This document shows positions 13,077 through 14,938 of a stretch of 14,938 bases of DNA, in pieces (the first letter of the stretch is position 1; every line of letters begins with the position of its first letter). The DNA is from Leptolinea sp964404415 (GTDB lineage Bacteria > Chloroflexota > Anaerolineae > Anaerolineales > Anaerolineaceae), in contig CAYOKC010000089.1 in the NCBI GenBank assembly GCA_964404415.1, positions 1-14,938 on the forward strand, written 5' to 3'. The translations under genes and the position numbers were made by a program. A model generated the notes under the pieces. It had not been told where the DNA came from, made no database searches, and was given only the letters and a program-made list of their open reading frames with translations.

Positions 13077-14282
13077 TTATTCGGGTTGTTCAACTGTGAT
13101 CGAACTGGTCATCCGCCATTTGATCGCGGGATCCTGCTGTTCCAGTTTGATGATCACGGTATAGGTGATATCTCCCTGATTGTCTTGTCCCAGTGGTTTG
13201 ATGCGCTCGACTTTGCCGGGGAGAGTGAGACCGGGAATACCGTCAAATGTAAGGGAGACTGGATCACCTTCTTTGATTTTGAATATGTTCAATTCGGTCA
13301 GGTCGTTTGATTCGATCTGAAACTCTGATAAATCAGCCACCACAACAGATGACGAACCGATGGTGGAAATCTGACCGGTCTTCAGGTTCGATGACACGAC
13401 AGTCCCATCGATGGTGGATTTCAATTCCAGATCATCCAAACCTGTTTTCGCGGCTTCCAACTGAACCAGGGCATTGTCAACACGTTCCTGGGCAACATCA
13501 AGGTCATTCTTGTTGGGTCCGTTCTTGACCAGTTCCCAGTCATTTTGGGCTTTCTCATAGTTTGCCTTGGCCACTACCAGTTCGCCTTCCGCGATTTGAA
13601 CATCAACTTCTTTGGGACTTCCCTGTAGATATTTGTAGTTGGCTTCAGCCTGTTCCACCTTTTTCCGCGCGGCGGCAAAATTCTGCAGGGCATAGGCGCG
13701 GTTCTTGTCTGTCTCGTCTTTGTATTCCCAGTTTTCCCAGACCGTTTTCGCGTTGTTGAAATCATTCAGCGCGATAAGGTAATCCGCGTTGGCCTGGTCG
13801 ATATACCATTGGTCAGCGCGTTTGTAATTTTTATAATTGCGGTTTTCCACAGCTTTATCGAGCGCTTTCTTTGCGTTGGCCATTGCCAGTTGAGCTTCGG
13901 CGCGGGCGACATTGGCATTGTTATTCAGGTCATCGAGCGCTTTATTCGCAGAAAGCAGTTCAGATTCAGCCGCGGAGATCGCCGCTTTTTGTCTTTCTGA
14001 ACCTTTCAATCGGGCGAGGACATCTCCCTGTTTTACCGTATCGCCTTCCTTTATCAGAACATCGTCAACAACACCATTCACCGGAAAGGCCAGGGTGACG
14101 TGGTTAACCGGCACAGCCTCACCTTCAAAAATCAAAACGCTGGAATTCCCCCGGTTTAATTCGGGAGCATTTCCTTCATCTACTGTTTGAGTTGGTGTTG
14201 CTGTGATTGACTGGCACGCCGTCAACACAAGGGCAAGCAGGATTATGGTTAGCGATGAAGTAAGTAATCTTTTTGTTTTCAT
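13077..14282 (-). CDS. HlyD/MacA-like periplasmic adaptor, lipoprotein
   Basis: A 401-residue membrane-fusion (adaptor) protein. The N-terminus has a signal peptide with the lipobox LTAC, so C23 should be lipidated and anchor the protein outside the membrane. A lipoyl-like half domain lies at about 55-95 (GVVDDVLIKEGDTVKQGDVLARL). A long Ala/Glu/Lys-rich coiled-coil hairpin follows (about 96-290), then the second lipoyl half at LKSTIDGTVVSSNLKTGQ and a beta-barrel-like end. With the neighbouring FtsX-type permease and ATPase it has the parts of a MacAB- or DevBCA-like tripartite transporter. It is convergent with them rather than in their operon, so the link is inference. GGGAAC precedes the ATG by several bases. 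In a monoderm cell no outer-membrane channel would be required. Confidence 0.9.
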   Translation of the reverse strand: MKTKRLLTSSLTIILLALVLTACQSITATPTQTVDEGNAPELNRGNSSVLIFEGEAVPVNHVTLAFPVNGVVDDVLIKEGDTVKQGDVLARLKGSERQKAAISAAESELLSANKALDDLNNNANVARAEAQLAMANAKKALDKAVENRNYKNYKRADQWYIDQANADYLIALNDFNNAKTVWENWEYKDETDKNRAYALQNFAAARKKVEQAEANYKYLQGSPKEVDVQIAEGELVVAKANYEKAQNDWELVKNGPNKNDLDVAQERVDNALVQLEAAKTGLDDLELKSTIDGTVVSSNLKTGQISTIGSSSVVVADLSEFQIESNDLTELNIFKIKEGDPVSLTFDGIPGLTLPGKVERIKPLGQDNQGDITYTVIIKLEQQDPAIKWRMTSSITVEQPE

Positions 14283-14314
14283 ATTCAGTTCCCGTATATT
14301 TCTAGTATGTCTAG

Positions 14315-14320
14315 ATTATA
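14315..14320 (-). promoter_or_regulatory. -10 box upstream of the adaptor gene
   Basis: On the minus strand TATAAT (complement of 14315-14320) lies about 32 bases before the adaptor ATG. There is no convincing -35 box. Confidence 0.4.
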
Positions 14321-14372
14321 CGTAGAGGTAGACAGAATATGTAAGCTTTGTACAAGGGTTGTTGAACAATTT

Positions 14373-14416
14373 AAAAAAATATCTTGATGAATATCCAGAT
14401 ATTGTCTACAGATATT
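14373..14416 (-). terminator. AT-rich nested hairpin and T-run after the ComM-like gene
   Basis: On the minus strand, just after the ComM-like stop, outer arms AATATCT/AGATATT (14410-14416 and 14378-14384) enclose inner arms AATATC/GATATT (14398-14403 and 14390-14395). The complement of the A-run at 14373-14379 then gives Ts. The order stop, hairpin, T-run suits an intrinsic terminator. The low GC content and the 2-base inner centre make it weak, and it may instead be a protein-binding repeat. Confidence 0.45.
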
Positions 14417-14427
14417 AATAAACTTGT

Positions 14428-14938
14428 TTATCCGTTTTCGAGCATTCTCGGGCGGTACTGCAATGCTTCGGCCAGGTGTGCCGGAATAATAGGATCACTA
14501 CCCGCCAGGTCGGCGATGGTGCGGGCCAGCTTCAGCACACGGTGATATGCCCTGGCTGAAAGCTGAAGCTGCATGCTGGCGCTCTTCATCAGGTTCTTAC
14601 CCGCTTCATCCAGTTCGCAGAACTTGCGGACTTCCGCCGGGCGCATATCGGCATTGCAGGTTACGCCATTCTCAAACCCACCTTTGGGAGAGCTGAACCT
14701 CTTCCGTTGGATATCACGTGCGGTTTCCACCCGGTTTTGGATCACGCTGGAGGGTTCACCGGTACGGCTGCTGGCCAGTTTTTCATATTCCACGCGCGGA
14801 ACCTGGATGTGAATATCGATCCTATCCATTAACGGTCCGGAGATGCGCTTTTGATATTTCGTTACCGTGGATTCTGAACAGGTACAGGCGCGCTGCGGGT
14901 CACCATAATAACCGCACGGGCAGGGGTTCATCGCCCCG
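14428..14938 (-). CDS. comM: ComM/YifB-type Mg-chelatase-like AAA protein (C-terminal part)
   Basis: The frame is open to the window edge, with two more codons (Gly-Ala) before the MNPCPCG motif, so the 5' part is missing. About 169 residues are visible. The start of this piece, AMNPCPCGYYGDPQRACTC, is the cysteine-bearing signature of the family. KRISGPLMDRIDI then gives the arginine-finger region, and the C-terminal helical domain has QLSARAYHRVLKLARTIADL. ComM is a hexameric helicase that aids branch migration during natural transformation in gram-negative bacteria; in other phyla its role is less clear. Homology to the Mg-chelatase subunit is structural, so no link to chlorophyll synthesis is implied. 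The ATG at 14931 is internal and should not be taken as the start. Confidence 0.93.
   Translation of the reverse strand, partial: GAMNPCPCGYYGDPQRACTCSESTVTKYQKRISGPLMDRIDIHIQVPRVEYEKLASSRTGEPSSVIQNRVETARDIQRKRFSSPKGGFENGVTCNADMRPAEVRKFCELDEAGKNLMKSASMQLQLSARAYHRVLKLARTIADLAGSDPIIPAHLAEALQYRPRMLENG

Noticed and set aside
14428..14938. Magnesium chelatase for (bacterio)chlorophyll synthesis
   Set aside because: The MNPCPCG and RISGPLMDRIDI motifs are those of the ComM/YifB family, and no pigment genes are present.

Overview
The window looks like a chromosomal stretch of a bacterium, probably a member of Chloroflexota close to Anaerolineae. I infer this from overall gene content and protein style: an SPFH-type protein ending in an excisionase-like helix-turn-helix, a type 2 isopentenyl-diphosphate isomerase next to a GGPP-type prenyl synthase, a membrane-anchored M14 peptidase with a TPR-like N-terminus, and a lipoprotein HlyD-like adaptor. 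No rRNA or marker protein confirms it. I saw no tRNA, rRNA, CRISPR array, transposase or phage gene. Nearly all of the window is compact protein coding. One run of ten Ns (7158-7167) interrupts a gene.

Layout, left to right. (1) 1-419: 3' end of an SPFH-like protein fused to a DNA-binding-type domain, followed by a clear intrinsic terminator. (2) 702-2709: sucC-sucD, the two subunits of an ADP/GDP-forming CoA ligase, with a 1-nt gap, an extended -10 promoter upstream and a shared bidirectional terminator downstream. (3) 2757-2993, minus: a solitary acyl carrier protein with a strong promoter overlapped by an inverted repeat. (4) 3166-5212: fni and a polyprenyl (probably geranylgeranyl) diphosphate synthase, 1 nt apart. 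(5) 5327-7557: a pterin/folate block. folE is on the plus strand. Convergent to it, an SDR of the pteridine-reductase type, folB and folK form a minus-strand operon. The folE terminator lies inside the folK reading frame. (6) 7667-10869, minus: a YdcF-like (DUF218) protein, a membrane-anchored M14 carboxypeptidase and a VanZ-like membrane protein. (7) 10991-14282: an FtsX/MacB-type ABC permease and its ATPase on the plus strand, with a convergent lipoprotein adaptor on the minus strand. (8) 14428-14938, minus: C-terminal part of a ComM/YifB-type AAA protein, running off the edge.

How the genes work together. FolE makes dihydroneopterin triphosphate, FolB converts dihydroneopterin to 6-hydroxymethyl-dihydropterin and FolK pyrophosphorylates it. 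The adjacent SDR has the TGxxxRxG signature of pteridine reductases, so it may reduce a pterin or folate intermediate. Fni and the prenyl synthase together supply DMAPP and elongate it. The ABC permease, ATPase and lipoprotein adaptor have the parts of a tripartite, MacAB- or Dev-like export or lipid-handling system in a probably single-membrane cell.

I did not find a convincing, wholly new multi-gene system. The most interesting items are the SPFH-HTH fusion, the terminator embedded in folK, the pteridine-reductase-like SDR in the folate operon, and the three-part TPR/membrane/peptidase protein.
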